DNA of 64,000 nt from Niallia sp. FSL W8-0635 (GCF_038007965.1 NZ_JBBOYD010000001.1:1404501-1468500), one strand, 5' to 3'. Shown: positions 32,553 to 43,733, numbered from the stretch's first letter. A program made the numbers and translations. Notes: generated from the letters alone by a model not told the origin.

Positions 32553-34934
32553 TTGCAATTACTGTATAACAAGCCATCAAAAGAATGGACGGATGCTTTA
32601 CCTATTGGTAATGGAAGTCTAGGGGCAATGATTTTTGGTGGAGTTGAGACGGAGACTCTTCAACTAAACGAAGATACTCTATGGTCTGGGAGCAAACAAG
32701 ATTGGGAATGTCCAGATGCAAAAGAAATTCTTGGCCAAATTCGCGAATTAGTAAAGGAAAAACAATATGTAAAAGCTGATTTACTCAGCAAGAGTATTAT
32801 GGGACCATATACAGAATCTTATATGCCATTAGGATCTATAAAGTTAATTTTTGAACATGGAAATCTATATAGTAACTATAGGCGCACTCTAGACTTGGAA
32901 AATGGATTAGCAAATGTGGAGTATTCTGTAGGGGATGTTGTGTATACAAGGGAAATATTTGCTTCCTATCCAGACCAAGTAATCTGTATGCGTCTGAAAT
33001 CTAGTAAGCAGGGAACGCTTACTTTTCATGCGAAATTAGATAGTTTGTTAAGGCATCGAACAGATTTTAATGGGGATAAGATAATAATCAAGGGGATTGC
33101 TCCGGAATATTCCGCTCCAAATCACTTCAATTCTCCTAATCCACTTGTTTATGGGGAGCCAGGTGAATCTGAAGCTATTCAATTTGAAGGTCAATTAGGA
33201 ACTGTTTTAGAGGATGGGAAATTAATTATTGATTATGATGGTTTGCATATTATAAACGCTACGGAAGTAACTTTATACTTTAGTGCTGCAACAAGCTTTA
33301 ATGGATATAATCGTTCTCCAAACACAGAAGGAAAAAATCAATCAGAAATAGCCAACAGATATTTAGAAAACGCAATTCGAAAATCCTATCAAGAACTTCT
33401 AGATAACCATCTCTCTGACTATAAGTCTCTTTTTAAACGAGTAACGATAGATTTAGAATCAGAAAAAAATAATGTTCTGATTCCGACAGATGAACGTTTA
33501 CAACGATTTGGTGTAAGTGATAAAGGACTCATTGAACTGTTGTTTCAGTATGGAAGATATTTAATGATAGCGAGTTCTCGCCCTGGCTCCCAGCCTGCAA
33601 ACTTACAAGGAATTTGGAACAAAGAAACTCGTCCACCATGGAGCAGTAATTATACTTTAAACATTAATGCTCCGATGAATTATTGGTTAACAGAATCTAG
33701 TTCTTTACCAGAATGTCATGAGCCATTTATTCAGTTTATTCATTCGTTGGCGGAAAGTGGAAAAAGAACAGCGGAGATTTATGGAGCAAGAGGATGGGCC
33801 GTTCATCATTGTACAGATATTTGGTGTCAAACTGCACCAAGCGGAGGTTATGGTGATGGGGAGGCAGTATGGGCGATTTGGCCTGTTGGATGTGCGTGGA
33901 TGTCCCAACATTTATGGGAACATTATTCATTCAGTCAAGATAAAAAATTTCTTCAGGAAAAAGCTTACCCTGTTATGAAAGCAGCTGCACTTTTTTGTTT
34001 AGATTGGTTAATAGAGGATGAAGCAGGTAATTTGGTAACTGCGCCTTCCACTTCCCCTGAGAATTTATTTAAAACGGATAGTGGTGCTGCTGCAATCTCA
34101 TATGCTTCGACGATGGACATGGCTGTTATCTGGGATTTATTCACAAATTGTATAGAGAGTACACGAATTCTAGGCATGGATGAATCATTTGCAAAAGAAC
34201 TTGAGTCTGCAAGAAGCCGTTTATATCCAATGAAGGTAGGTAAATATGGACAGCTTCAAGAGTGGTTTCTTGACTTCGAGGAGCAGGATAAACACCATCG
34301 CCATATTGCTCATATGTTTGGTGTTTATCCTGGTAGACAGATTACGAAAGAAACGCCAGAATTTTATCAAGCTGCAAAAACTTCATTAGATCGAAGGGGA
34401 GATGAGGGGACGGGATGGAGCTTAGCTTGGAAAGTAGGATTATGGGCTCGTTTAGGTGATGGAAACAGAGCTTATCGGATACTTTCTAGACTTTTAAATC
34501 TTGTGACAAATCAAGAAGAAAAAATGCATGAGGGGGGAGTATACCGCAACTTATTTGATGCCCATCCTCCATTTCAAATTGATGGGAATTTTGGAGTTAC
34601 CGCTGCTATAGTAGAGTTGCTTATACAATCACATGAAGGCTTTATCCGTTTGTTACCTTCACTGCCAGCAGCTTGGCCGAATGGTAGTATAAAAGGAATA
34701 AGAGCACGTGGTGGTTTTATAGTAGATTTAGGTTGGAAAGATTACCAATTAATTCAAGCAGAGATTTATTCGGGAGTTGGAGGGGCATGCTACCTTCTAT
34801 GTGATATTCCGGTTTCTATTAAAAAAGAAGGTGTAGAAACTATATTTCCTTTTCCGAAAAAAAATAATATCATTGGATTTAATACGGAGAAAGAAAAACG
34901 TTATATTATTCAGCCGAATAAAAATGATCTATAG
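32553..34934 (+). CDS. GH95 alpha-L-fucosidase/alpha-L-galactosidase, copy 2
   Basis: About 793 residues, same three-domain architecture as copy 1. Motifs: [28 protein letters not shown] (both assisting Asn kept, but Thr-Glu of copy 1 is Ala-Pro), STSPEN (acid Glu), and IDGNFG with the canonical Asp (codon 34581). Lower similarity to copy 1 elsewhere implies old divergence and a different substrate, for example fucose against L-galactose. TTG 32553 is 10 bases after AGAGGA; a GTG at 32544 is almost inside the site. Cytoplasmic. Confidence 0.88.
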   Translation: MQLLYNKPSKEWTDALPIGNGSLGAMIFGGVETETLQLNEDTLWSGSKQDWECPDAKEILGQIRELVKEKQYVKADLLSKSIMGPYTESYMPLGSIKLIFEHGNLYSNYRRTLDLENGLANVEYSVGDVVYTREIFASYPDQVICMRLKSSKQGTLTFHAKLDSLLRHRTDFNGDKIIIKGIAPEYSAPNHFNSPNPLVYGEPGESEAIQFEGQLGTVLEDGKLIIDYDGLHIINATEVTLYFSAATSFNGYNRSPNTEGKNQSEIANRYLENAIRKSYQELLDNHLSDYKSLFKRVTIDLESEKNNVLIPTDERLQRFGVSDKGLIELLFQYGRYLMIASSRPGSQPANLQGIWNKETRPPWSSNYTLNINAPMNYWLTESSSLPECHEPFIQFIHSLAESGKRTAEIYGARGWAVHHCTDIWCQTAPSGGYGDGEAVWAIWPVGCAWMSQHLWEHYSFSQDKKFLQEKAYPVMKAAALFCLDWLIEDEAGNLVTAPSTSPENLFKTDSGAAAISYASTMDMAVIWDLFTNCIESTRILGMDESFAKELESARSRLYPMKVGKYGQLQEWFLDFEEQDKHHRHIAHMFGVYPGRQITKETPEFYQAAKTSLDRRGDEGTGWSLAWKVGLWARLGDGNRAYRILSRLLNLVTNQEEKMHEGGVYRNLFDAHPPFQIDGNFGVTAAIVELLIQSHEGFIRLLPSLPAAWPNGSIKGIRARGGFIVDLGWKDYQLIQAEIYSGVGGACYLLCDIPVSIKKEGVETIFPFPKKNNIIGFNTEKEKRYIIQPNKNDL

Positions 34935-34960
34935 AAGAACTAGTCGAAAGAACATAGAAG

Positions 34961-35013
34961 GATTCAGATTCTTAAAAATGAACATCTGAATCTTATATAT
35001 GTTCTATTTTTTT
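34961..35013 (+). terminator. Terminator with a competing upstream hairpin
   Basis: Terminator: GAACAT..ATGTTC followed by TATTTTTTT (34980-35013). Overlapping it, GATTCAGAT (34961-34969) pairs perfectly with ATCTGAATC (34984-34992), and both folds cannot form together. It shares about 60 bases with the terminator at 16305. It may be a chance product of repeat copying, or a read-through switch for yesL. Confidence 0.6.
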
Positions 35014-35075
35014 GTAGGTGATTACATGAGAAAATAAAATAGAGTATTTAATTCATTGGTAGAAGGGAGAATACA

Positions 35076-35798
35076 TTGCGAATGAATGGAAAATGGGGTG
35101 GGCTTTATATAGTCTGTGAATGGATTATGAAATTTTCAGGAGCAAATTTGCTTTGGGTGCTGTTTAATATTCCAATCGTTATTCTAATTTTAAATCTCTT
35201 CTCCGCTAGTAGTTTGAATCAACTTACCTTTTCATATATAGCTATCCTGATTTTGTTGCCATTTGTATTTTTTCCAGCAACTGTCGCTTTGTTTGCGGTA
35301 GTCAGAAAATGGATAATAAAGGATGAATCAAAGAAAATGATTCCAGCATTCGTCAATTATTATCGGGAAAATTATTTCCGAAGTCTGTTTGGTGGACTGT
35401 TGATCGTTCTTATATGGTTTGTTGTAGTCTTTTATAGTTATATGTTGTATTTAAATAAGGGTTTATCTTTATTTATGTTGCTTCCGATTGGAATTTTATA
35501 TGCTTTTACGATGAACTATTTTTCGATTAATGTCCATTTCGAGGTAAAGATTTTGGCATCACTAAAACATGCACTCTTTATCACAATTGGAAGACCGTTG
35601 ATTACTTTGGGAATTGCTGGTGTCAGTGGTTTGATTCTCTATTTAAGTATAAATATATTAACCTTTTTAATTCCTTTTTTTATTGGATCATTGATAGCAT
35701 TTACCTCATTTCTTGGTTTTTATTCGCATTTAATGAAAATAGATTCAAAGAAAAACGTGAAATCAAGCTTAGATTTATCACAAGAAATATCTCACTAA
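35076..35798 (+). CDS. yesL: YesL (DUF624) membrane protein
   Basis: 240 residues, about five or six membrane helices (for example LLWVLFNIPIVILILNLF and IAILILLPFVFFPATVALF), with the DUF624 features GKWGGLYIVCEWIMK near the start and NYYRENYFRSLFGG in the middle. Found next to yesM/yesN and lplA/B-type importers throughout Bacillales; its molecular role is not established, but it is thought to help the sensor or importer. TTG 35076 sits 6 bases after AGGGAG; ATG 35082 is the alternative. Confidence 0.85.
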   Translation: MRMNGKWGGLYIVCEWIMKFSGANLLWVLFNIPIVILILNLFSASSLNQLTFSYIAILILLPFVFFPATVALFAVVRKWIIKDESKKMIPAFVNYYRENYFRSLFGGLLIVLIWFVVVFYSYMLYLNKGLSLFMLLPIGILYAFTMNYFSINVHFEVKILASLKHALFITIGRPLITLGIAGVSGLILYLSINILTFLIPFFIGSLIAFTSFLGFYSHLMKIDSKKNVKSSLDLSQEISH

Positions 35799-35830
35799 AT
35801 ATGTTAGTTTATCTATCCTAATCCTAAAAA

Positions 35831-35876
35831 AAACCTTATTTTCCTTTATGCATAGTGGAAAATAAGGTGTTTTTTT
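35831..35876. terminator. Bidirectional terminator
   Basis: ACCTTATTTTCC / GGAAAATAAGGT, 12 bp, with A's before and eight T's after. It serves yesL (plus) and the small gene on the minus strand. Confidence 0.85.
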
Positions 35877-36025
35877 TAGTCACGCATATGTCCTGCTTCC
35901 CGAGAAGTCATTGCGCCATCTCCTGCTTTAACATCTTTTTTAATTTCTTGTTTTACTTTTTGTGAATCAGTTCCTGCAAAATCTGGTTTCATAATAGAGC
36001 TTAAATTCTCTTTACTTTGCTTCAT
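35876..36025 (-). CDS. Small hydrophilic protein, 49 residues, spore-protein-like
   Basis: ATG at 36025 with AAGGAG 8 bases upstream; stop overlaps the terminator. Sequence features: Lys/Gln-rich, FAGTDSQKVKQEI in the middle and GAMTSREAGHMRD at the end. FAGTD..(K/Q)VK resembles gamma-type small acid-soluble spore proteins and TSRE.G resembles the SASP cleavage/DNA-binding region, but the match is loose and it may be another small sporulation protein. Clear ribosome site, terminator and composition support a real gene. Confidence 0.6.
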   Translation of the reverse strand: MKQSKENLSSIMKPDFAGTDSQKVKQEIKKDVKAGDGAMTSREAGHMRD

Positions 36026-36081
36026 GATTGTCACTCCTTCCTCTATTCTTCATCCATATTATTTCAAAAAAGGAGGATATT

Positions 36082-36135
36082 ATGTTATTGGGAGAAGAAT
36101 TAGAAAAAGGTTTGAAATTTTTTTCAGACAAATAA
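36082..36135 (+). CDS. Possible 17-residue peptide
   Basis: AAAGGAGG lies 5 bases before an ATG that opens an 18-codon frame (MLLGEELEKGLKFFSDK), amphipathic in character. There is no terminator or homologue in view. The ribosome site is better than expected by chance, but nothing else supports it. Confidence 0.2.
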   Translation: MLLGEELEKGLKFFSDK

Positions 36136-36186
36136 TCAGACAATGAATAAAAAAGTGAACGCTGTTAGGTTCTAAAAAAATAACCC

Positions 36187-36444
36187 TTAAATATAAGAAA
36201 ACGACATAAACAAAACAGCAAGAATAAATAGGATAAATAGTATCGTAAAAATAATTGCTAATATGAGTAAAATCCACCCAAGAATTTTCTTACCTGTTCT
36301 AATCCAGTAAATAGAAAGCGTTATGATTCCAAACAGAAAGCCCATTATTCCCCAAAGGACAGGATTTTTTCCTGTTTTTTTTGAATCTATGACCAAATAG
36401 ATAGTTATCAAAATGTTTATTACCCATAATAAAGGAAACTCCAT
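36187..36444 (-). CDS. Small integral membrane protein
   Basis: 85 residues with three membrane helices: LLWVINILITIYLVI, VLWGIMGFLFGIITLSIYWI and a long C-terminal one (ILGWILLILAIIFTILFILF), joined by short Lys-rich loops. It resembles small uncharacterised Bacillus membrane proteins. ATG 36444 follows AAGGG by 9 bases. Function not recognised. Confidence 0.6.
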   Translation of the reverse strand: MEFPLLWVINILITIYLVIDSKKTGKNPVLWGIMGFLFGIITLSIYWIRTGKKILGWILLILAIIFTILFILFILAVLFMSFSYI

Positions 36445-38228
<1,784 letters not shown>

Positions 38229-38230
<2 letters not shown>

Positions 38231-38276
38231 AAAGGAGGAGACTCGCGAGTGCTCGTGAGTCTCCCCTTTCTTTTTT
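38229..38276 (+). terminator. Terminator of GH1
   Basis: A long stem built of AAAGG, GGAGACTC and CGAG with their complements (one bulge, one mismatch), then a run of T's directly after the stop codon. Confidence 0.85.
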
Positions 38277-38374
38277 TACCTTTAGACCTTGTTTTGCTGA
38301 ATTTATAGGAGTATACCTTGCTATTTAATGAACAAAATATAATGAATTCATTTAAAGGAATAGCAAATTAAAGG

Positions 38375-39661
38375 ATGTGCACTAAAAATATGGTTACAAA
38401 AACAAGTAAGTCATTTCAAAATATCCAGCAATATAGTCTACCATTTAAAGATATGGAGGATTTAAATGGGTTAATCCAAAAGGCAAGTAATGCAAAATAC
38501 ATATTACTTGGGGAGGCTACCCATGGAACAGCAGAATTTTATACGATTCGTGCAGAAATCAGCAAGAAATTAATAATAAATCATGACTTTTCTTTTATTG
38601 CTGTAGAGGGAGACTGGGCATCTTGTTATAAAGTAAATCAATATGTAAAAGGCAACACAAGCTATTCTCATGCTAGGGAGGTACTCTCCCAATTTGATAG
38701 ATGGCCAACTTGGATGTGGGCGAACGAAGAAATCATTCCGCTCATAGAATGGTTGAAAGAATATAACCTTGATAAACAGGAAAAAGAAAAGGTTGGTTTC
38801 TATGGCATAGATGTCTATGGTTTATGGGAATCGATGGAGGCAATTGTTACTTATTTGAAAAAAATAAATTCCCCTGATTTGGACAAGGCAATGCAAGCAA
38901 TTACTTGTTTTCACCCTTATAACAAAAGACCAGAGCAATATGGCATGTCGGCAGCCTTTTTGGGAGAAAGTTGTAGAGAGGAAGTATTAGAGCTTCTAAA
39001 TTCGATTGTATCGAAAAGAAAGCAATACATGGAAGAGGATAGGGAGTCCTATCTTAATTTACAAATCAATGGACTAGTGTCCAAAAATGCAGAAGCCTAC
39101 TATAAAGCAATGATTACAGACGATACCGAATCATGGAATATTCGTGATCATCATATGGTAGAAGCTCTAGAAATTGTCAGCCAATTTTATGGGAAGGAAG
39201 CAAAGGGGATTGTTTGGGAACATAATACGCATATTGGTGATGCAAGAGCAACTGGTATGGAACAAGAAGGATTAGTAAATGTTGGACAAATAACAAGAGA
39301 AAAATTTGGAGAACCCAATGTGTATGCAGTCGGTTTTGGTACATATGCTGGGACAGTAATTGCAGCAGAAAAATGGGGGGATCCATACAAAATAATGGAT
39401 ATTCCAGAAGCCCAACATAATAGCTGGGAAGAACAACTTCATCGTGCAGGCTCCTTTAACAAATATCTAACGTTCACAGAAGATAACCGTCACCTTTTTA
39501 ACCATACAATCGGTCATCGTGCTATAGGGGTAATTTATGAAGCCTCGTATGAACATTACGGGAATTATGTACCGTCTAACATTTCTGTGCGATATGATGG
39601 ATTTATTTATGTGGATCGGTCTAAGGCGGTAACACCTATTGCTACTGATAGTGAGGGGTAA
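38375..39661 (+). CDS. Erythromycin esterase family hydrolase
   Basis: 428 residues, one EreA/EreB-like domain: LLGEATHGTAEFYTIRAEI (catalytic His), AVEGDWASCY, EHNTHIGDARATGM (second His) and the C-terminal HRAIGVIYE. The family hydrolyses macrolide lactones; many environmental Bacillus members have no proven resistance role, so it should not be read as a resistance gene without testing. Start uncertain: ATG 38375 directly follows AAAGG, ATG 38390 is further away. Stands alone between terminators. Confidence 0.8.
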   Translation: MCTKNMVTKTSKSFQNIQQYSLPFKDMEDLNGLIQKASNAKYILLGEATHGTAEFYTIRAEISKKLIINHDFSFIAVEGDWASCYKVNQYVKGNTSYSHAREVLSQFDRWPTWMWANEEIIPLIEWLKEYNLDKQEKEKVGFYGIDVYGLWESMEAIVTYLKKINSPDLDKAMQAITCFHPYNKRPEQYGMSAAFLGESCREEVLELLNSIVSKRKQYMEEDRESYLNLQINGLVSKNAEAYYKAMITDDTESWNIRDHHMVEALEIVSQFYGKEAKGIVWEHNTHIGDARATGMEQEGLVNVGQITREKFGEPNVYAVGFGTYAGTVIAAEKWGDPYKIMDIPEAQHNSWEEQLHRAGSFNKYLTFTEDNRHLFNHTIGHRAIGVIYEASYEHYGNYVPSNISVRYDGFIYVDRSKAVTPIATDSEG

Positions 39662-39705
39662 AATTAGATTAGCAAAGGACACATCAAGACTAAGAAAAAA
39701 TATTC

Positions 39706-39746
39706 AGCAAAAAAAGTAAAGGGCTTTATACTTTTATTGCTTTTTT
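39706..39746 (+). terminator. Terminator of the esterase-family gene
   Basis: AGCAA.AAAAGTA pairs with TACTTTTATTGCT (one mismatch), followed by six T's. Confidence 0.75.
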
Positions 39747-39874
39747 CATCTTAGTTAAGATTTTACTTAAAAAAGTAACAAAAAAATTTATTGCGGAATA
39801 GTATAGCAATCGGAGCTTGAATTTTGAAAATTAAAAAAAGTTCTGAAGAATAATAAATAGAGGGTGAACGATAA

Positions 39875-40255
39875 TTGGAGAGGAAGGCAACAGAAACGAA
39901 AATGGTTATAGTGGTTCGAAAAGACTTATGTATGACAAAGGGAAAATATGTGGCACAGGGTAGTCATGCCAGTTTAGGATTAGTATTGGATATGCAAAAG
40001 CGTGAGGATGAGCATACACAAGCTATACTGGAAAAATGGTTCGATGAATCATCTACTAAAATATGTGTTTATGTTAAAAACCTAGACGAACTACATGAAA
40101 TAAATAATATAGCTATTGAAAAGGGAGAAGCTGTAAAATTAATAACAGACAGTGGCTTGACCATGTTTCATGGAGAAAAGACAGATACTTGTTTAGCTAT
40201 TTTAGGATATAGAAACAATGTGGATGAAATTACAGGGCATTTACAGTTATTGTAA
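39875..40255 (+). CDS. PTH2-type peptidyl-tRNA hydrolase
   Basis: 126 residues, the whole PTH2 domain: KMVIVVRKDLCMTKGKYVAQGSHAS at the start (first 20: KMVIVVRKDLCMTKGKYVAQ), with catalytic Lys and His, a Lys in TKICVYVKNLDEL, and ITDSGLTMFHGEKTDTCLAI at the end. PTH2 is the archaeal/eukaryotic enzyme, unrelated to bacterial Pth; it is scattered in bacteria. It would recycle stalled peptidyl-tRNA or have another ester-hydrolysing role. TTG start with GAGGGTGA 7 bases upstream. Single gene with a terminator. Confidence 0.85.
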   Translation: MERKATETKMVIVVRKDLCMTKGKYVAQGSHASLGLVLDMQKREDEHTQAILEKWFDESSTKICVYVKNLDELHEINNIAIEKGEAVKLITDSGLTMFHGEKTDTCLAILGYRNNVDEITGHLQLL

Positions 40256-40375
40256 TAATAAAGATAGGAGTCTTTTTCATGAAAATGAAAAGAAATTCAG
40301 CCCTCTGTACAGCTACTTATAAAGGTTTAGGAACTTAACCTATAAAGAAAATTAAATAAATTCCGTATACCTTAT

Positions 40376-40427
40376 CAGGCACGAGGGATGGACTAATATC
40401 CTTCTATAGTGCCTGAAAAACTTTTTT
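40376..40427 (+). terminator. Terminator after PTH2
   Basis: CAGGCAC / GTGCCTG outer stem enclosing GAGGGAT / ATCCTTC inner stem, then AAAAACTTTTTT. Between PTH2 and this hairpin a 19-codon frame (40279-40338, AGGAG 8 bases upstream) is visible but unsupported. Confidence 0.7.
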
Positions 40428-40489
40428 GTAAATCACTTTATCTAGTTAAGTCCTCATTTAGTTACTATTTTGTTCTATTCAAACCCAAT

Positions 40490-40870
40490 CTACTTGAGTT
40501 CTAATCGTCCATTTTTAAAAGAATGTTGAACTCTATAACTATCCTTTGGAAAAATAAATGTCCAAGGCATACTCACTTGGGAAGGAATGACTAGGTCTGG
40601 TAGTGTGAATTCTTTTTCTGCAATCACGTTATCATTAACACTGTATTGTATTGGTGCATTTTGAAAGGTAAGGGGATGTTCCGTAAAATTATGAACCAAT
40701 ACGGAGACAAGTAGCGCTTCTTTATGATTGATTGCTTCTCGGATAGGAGAAAAGATAACACTCGAGCTATTTAAATGTTTTGTTTCATTAAAGATTTTTT
40801 CTATATTATCTCGATCCTGAGGGGCAATTTGCTTGTCCCAGGAAGATTCAAATTGTAATTGCTGCATCAT
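40490..40870 (-). CDS. SLAP-domain-like protein
   Basis: About 126 residues, a single domain: W-x5-P..R near the start, ISVLVHN-type LLVSVLVHNFTEHPLTFQN, then DLVIPSQVSMPWTFIFPKDS. This matches the SLAP domain found in Bacillales, whose role is unclear; there is no signal peptide. ATG 40870 has AAAGGTGG 5 bases upstream; an earlier ATG at 40900 has none. Confidence 0.65.
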   Translation of the reverse strand: MMQQLQFESSWDKQIAPQDRDNIEKIFNETKHLNSSSVIFSPIREAINHKEALLVSVLVHNFTEHPLTFQNAPIQYSVNDNVIAEKEFTLPDLVIPSQVSMPWTFIFPKDSYRVQHSFKNGRLELK

Positions 40871-41051
40871 TATGACCACCTTTGAAATGAAGTGTAACAT
40901 AAGTGAGGGAGAGAAATCTATTAAAGGAGTTGTATTTTCCTTTCTTTTCTTATCATTTTCTTTTTGAAATTCCCTCTAAACAGAACAAATGTTTTGGTGT
41001 AGAATAGTTAATGTTGCATTAAAACTATTAACTATTAGAGGTGGAATCAAC

Positions 41052-41678
41052 TTGAATGGAACATCACATGCTGTAATTGGATCAGCAACAGGATTTATTG
41101 TTGCCCATACAGTGCAATCCACACCAACAGAGACATTTGTGTGTGTTGCTTTAGGAGCTGTTTCTGGATTAATGCCTGATTTGGATATTGACGGGAAGCT
41201 TCGTGGGAAAATTACTTTACCCCATCAAATGATCCAACTGTCTGCACAAGTAATCGGAATACTTATGGTTTTATATAGTTTCTTCGAAAAAACAGCAGTA
41301 GAGAGGTGGATGGGGGTAGGGATAGGTATTTTGATTTTGTTTATCGCGTCCTTAATTAAACAAAAACATATGCTAACGATAACAGGCGTTGCCGTGCTGA
41401 TGGGAGGACTTTCTATAGAGGAACGATGGATAATTCTTCTAGGAATCTTTATTATGATTGCATCCTTTACTTCTCATCGAAGCTACACTCATTCTATATT
41501 AGGTGTGGTATTCTTTGGAATTATTGCTGCCGATTTAGAGACTTCCCTTGGTATACAAGGATTGTACTATACTTGTATTGGTGGATACATTAGTCATTTG
41601 ATAGCCGATTTAAAAATTTTTCCATTTAATAAACGAGGCGTTAAGCTGTTCTTACCTTTGTCATCGAAGGAATTATAA
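41052..41678 (+). CDS. YdjM-family membrane-bound metal-dependent hydrolase
   Basis: 208 residues. HAVIGSATG near the start, DLDIDGKLRG and HRSYTHSILG give the His/Asp set of the YdjM (LexA-binding, inner-membrane hydrolase-like) family; about five membrane helices. Members are membrane proteins induced by DNA damage in some species; enzymatic activity is predicted rather than shown. TTG 41052 with AGAGGTGG 7 bases upstream is preferred to an ATG at 40989, which has no site. Confidence 0.75.
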   Translation: MNGTSHAVIGSATGFIVAHTVQSTPTETFVCVALGAVSGLMPDLDIDGKLRGKITLPHQMIQLSAQVIGILMVLYSFFEKTAVERWMGVGIGILILFIASLIKQKHMLTITGVAVLMGGLSIEERWIILLGIFIMIASFTSHRSYTHSILGVVFFGIIAADLETSLGIQGLYYTCIGGYISHLIADLKIFPFNKRGVKLFLPLSSKEL

Positions 41679-41691
41679 TAGTTTATAAAGT

Positions 41692-41756
41692 AAGCAGAGG
41701 GACGGTTCTACCGCTTCCCTTTTTGCTTTCCAAAAGGGAAACGGTAGAACCGTCCC
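41692..41756. repeat. Dispersed palindromic repeat (GGGACGGTTCTA family), full copy
   Basis: Near-perfect inverted repeat of about 25 bp per arm: GGGACGGTTCTACCG..TTCCCTTTT against its complement. Preceded by AAGCAGA. The first 19 bases (41692-41710) recur exactly at 44728-44746. It can act as a terminator for the YdjM-like gene, but the conserved sequence marks it as a dispersed element. Confidence 0.75.
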
Positions 41757-41800
41757 CTTGATTCCCTACTTGCATTTTTGGATAAAAGGGATTATTATAT

Positions 41801-41821
41801 AAATCGTAATTATTACGATTT
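41801..41821. promoter_or_regulatory. Zur box of the COG0523 gene
   Basis: A perfect palindrome with the TCGTAAT-N-ATTACGA core of the Bacillus Zur box, 26 bases before the start codon. Zinc-loaded Zur would repress the gene. Confidence 0.9.
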
Positions 41822-41847
41822 AAAATTTTAAATGAAAGAGTGAGGAA

Positions 41848-43044
41848 ATGAAAAAAATACCGGTTACAGTGTTGAGTGGTTATTTAGGTGCTGGGAAGAC
41901 GACTTTGCTTAATCATATTTTACATAATCGAGATGGGCTGAAGGTTGCGGTCATTGTCAATGACATGAGTGAAGTAAATATTGATAGTGAACTTGTACAA
42001 ACGGTTAGCGGTTTTTCCCGGACTGAGGAGAAGCTAGTCGAAATGTCAAATGGGTGTATTTGCTGTACGTTAAGAGAAGATTTGCTAGTAGAAGTGGAAA
42101 GGCTCGCGATGGAAGGGGATATTGATTATATCTTAATCGAATCATCTGGTATTAGTGAACCAATTCCAGTTGCACAGACTTTTTCTTATATTGATGAAGA
42201 AATGGGAATTGATTTAACTAAATTTTGTAAACTGGATACAATGGTAACGGTAGTGGATACGAATCGCTTTTGGCATGATTATGAGTCAGGTGATTCACTC
42301 TTAGATAGAAAAGAAGCAGTTGGAGCAGAGGATGACAGAAATGTTGCTGATTTATTAATTGATCAAATTGAATTTTGCGATGTACTCATTCTTAATAAAT
42401 GCGATTTAGTTGCAGCAGAGGATTTAGATAAATTAGAGAAAGTAATTAGAACATTACAGCCTGTTGCCAGAATTATTCGAACAGTGAATAGTGAGATTAA
42501 TCCACAAGAAATATTAGATACAAATCTATTTGATTTTGACAAGGCTAGTGAGTCAGCAGGGTGGTTGCGCGAATTGAATATTGGTCCTAGTATGCATACA
42601 CCGGAAACAGAGGAATATGGGATTAGTTCTTTTGTTTATGCTAGTAAAAGACCGTTTCATTCGGAACGCTTTAATGATTGGTGTAATTCGATGCCACTTT
42701 CGATTGTACGTGCAAAAGGAATAGCATGGTGTGCCACAAGGAATAATTTAGCTTTACTCTTATCACAAGCAGGACCATCTGTAAGTATTGAACCTATCTC
42801 TTATTGGGTTGCATCACTGCCAGAAGCTAGACAAAAGGAAATACTTCGTGTCAATCCAGGATTGAAGGAAACTTGGGATCCAGAATTTGGTGACAGACAT
42901 ACAAAGCTAGTATTTATAGGCATGGATTTAAATGTGGAGCTAATTAAAAAAGAATTGGAAGAATGCTTACTAACGGATGAGGAGTTTTATGGCGATTGGC
43001 ATCAGTTAAAAGATCCGTTTAATTGGAAAATAATTGCAAGTTAA
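41848..43044 (+). CDS. yciC: COG0523 GTPase, zinc metallochaperone (ZigA/YciC type)
   Basis: 398 residues. G3E GTPase domain: Walker [10 protein letters not shown] (11-19), the family metal motif CICC (70-73), ESSGISEP (switch), NKCD (guanine binding). The C-terminal CobW_C domain (about 265-390) contains [15 protein letters not shown]. Zinc-responsive members handle scarce zinc in the cytoplasm and are the best known Zur target in B. subtilis (YciC) and Acinetobacter (ZigA). The perfect Zur box upstream and the zinc-free ribosomal proteins downstream support this. Confidence 0.92.
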   Translation: MKKIPVTVLSGYLGAGKTTLLNHILHNRDGLKVAVIVNDMSEVNIDSELVQTVSGFSRTEEKLVEMSNGCICCTLREDLLVEVERLAMEGDIDYILIESSGISEPIPVAQTFSYIDEEMGIDLTKFCKLDTMVTVVDTNRFWHDYESGDSLLDRKEAVGAEDDRNVADLLIDQIEFCDVLILNKCDLVAAEDLDKLEKVIRTLQPVARIIRTVNSEINPQEILDTNLFDFDKASESAGWLRELNIGPSMHTPETEEYGISSFVYASKRPFHSERFNDWCNSMPLSIVRAKGIAWCATRNNLALLLSQAGPSVSIEPISYWVASLPEARQKEILRVNPGLKETWDPEFGDRHTKLVFIGMDLNVELIKKELEECLLTDEEFYGDWHQLKDPFNWKIIAS

Positions 43045-43069
43045 TATAGTTTGAAGGCATATAAGTTGT

Positions 43070-43095
43070 AAATCGTAATCATTTCGTTTTATTAT
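43070..43095 (+). promoter_or_regulatory. Zur box 1 and promoter of rpsN2-rpmE2
   Basis: AAATCGTAATCATTTCGTTT (43070-43089) keeps the left half of the Zur box fully and most of the right half. It lies between a TTGTAA -35 (43066) and a TATTAT -10 (43090) spaced 18 bases apart. Confidence 0.75.
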
Positions 43096-43132
43096 AGATA
43101 AGTGTTCGAAAGAGTGGATAATTATTTTTATT

Positions 43133-43153
43133 AAATCGAAATGATGTCGATTT
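43133..43153. promoter_or_regulatory. Zur box 2 of rpsN2-rpmE2
   Basis: AAATCGAAATG-ATGTCGATTT has an AAATCGA/TCGATTT palindrome with Zur-box spacing, 63 bases after box 1 and 23 bases before the rpsN2 start. Confidence 0.7.
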
Positions 43154-43175
43154 AACATAAAGGAGGAAAAGAATA

Positions 43176-43445
43176 TTGGCCAAAAAATCAAAAGTAGTCA
43201 AAGAGAGAAAACGAAGAGAAATCGTAGAGAAGTATGCTGAAATTCGCAGAGAGTTGAAAGAGAAGGGGGATTATGAAGCATTAAGAAAACTACCTAGAGA
43301 TTCTTCTCCGACAAGGTTGAAAAATAGATGCGAAGTAACGGGAAGACCAAGAGGCTATTTAAGAAAATTCAAAATGTCTCGAATTGCCTTTAGAGAATAC
43401 GCTCATAAGGGTCAAATACCGGGTGTGAAAAAGTCTAGCTGGTGA
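43176..43445 (+). CDS. rpsN2: Ribosomal protein S14, zinc-independent paralogue
   Basis: 89 residues, basic. The long-type S14 ending [20 protein letters not shown] lacks the two CxxC zinc ligands of the standard Bacillus S14 (one Cys only). In B. subtilis the equivalent (YhzA) replaces the zinc form when zinc is short, freeing zinc. TTG start, AAAGGAGG 9 bases upstream. Co-transcribed with rpmE2. Confidence 0.93.
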   Translation: MAKKSKVVKERKRREIVEKYAEIRRELKEKGDYEALRKLPRDSSPTRLKNRCEVTGRPRGYLRKFKMSRIAFREYAHKGQIPGVKKSSW

Positions 43446-43481
43446 TTTGTATATTCTATTAAAATAGAGGAGGAATAAATA

Positions 43482-43733
43482 ATGAAAAAAGGAATACATC
43501 CGACTTATCAAGAAGTTGTTTTTATGGACGTTAATAGTGGGTATCAATTTTTAACTGGATCAACTAAAACTTCAAAGGAAGAAATTATCTGGAAGGATGG
43601 AAAAACCTACCCACTTATAAAAGTGGAAATTAGCTCTGATACCCATCCTTTTTATACAGGTCGTCAAAAATTCTCCGATCGCGGTGGTCGAGTAGAACGA
43701 TTTTACGAAAAATATAAAAATACAAGAAAGTAA
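43482..43733 (+). CDS. rpmE2: Ribosomal protein L31 type B, zinc-independent
   Basis: 83 residues, no cysteine at all. [11 protein letters not shown] at the start and [24 protein letters not shown] at the end (core [11 protein letters not shown]) are type B L31 features. YtiA in B. subtilis displaces zinc-bound L31 from ribosomes under Zur control. Starts 36 bases after rpsN2 behind GAGGAGG. Confidence 0.94.
   Translation: MKKGIHPTYQEVVFMDVNSGYQFLTGSTKTSKEEIIWKDGKTYPLIKVEISSDTHPFYTGRQKFSDRGGRVERFYEKYKNTRK

Noticed and set aside
38375..39661. Erythromycin esterase homologue as a resistance determinant
   Set aside because: Family membership only; no mobile context or resistance genes adjacent, and many Bacillus homologues are housekeeping or unknown.
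40279..40338. 19-codon frame with AGGAG after PTH2
   Set aside because: No homology or conserved feature; it lies in the PTH2 3' region just ahead of the terminator.
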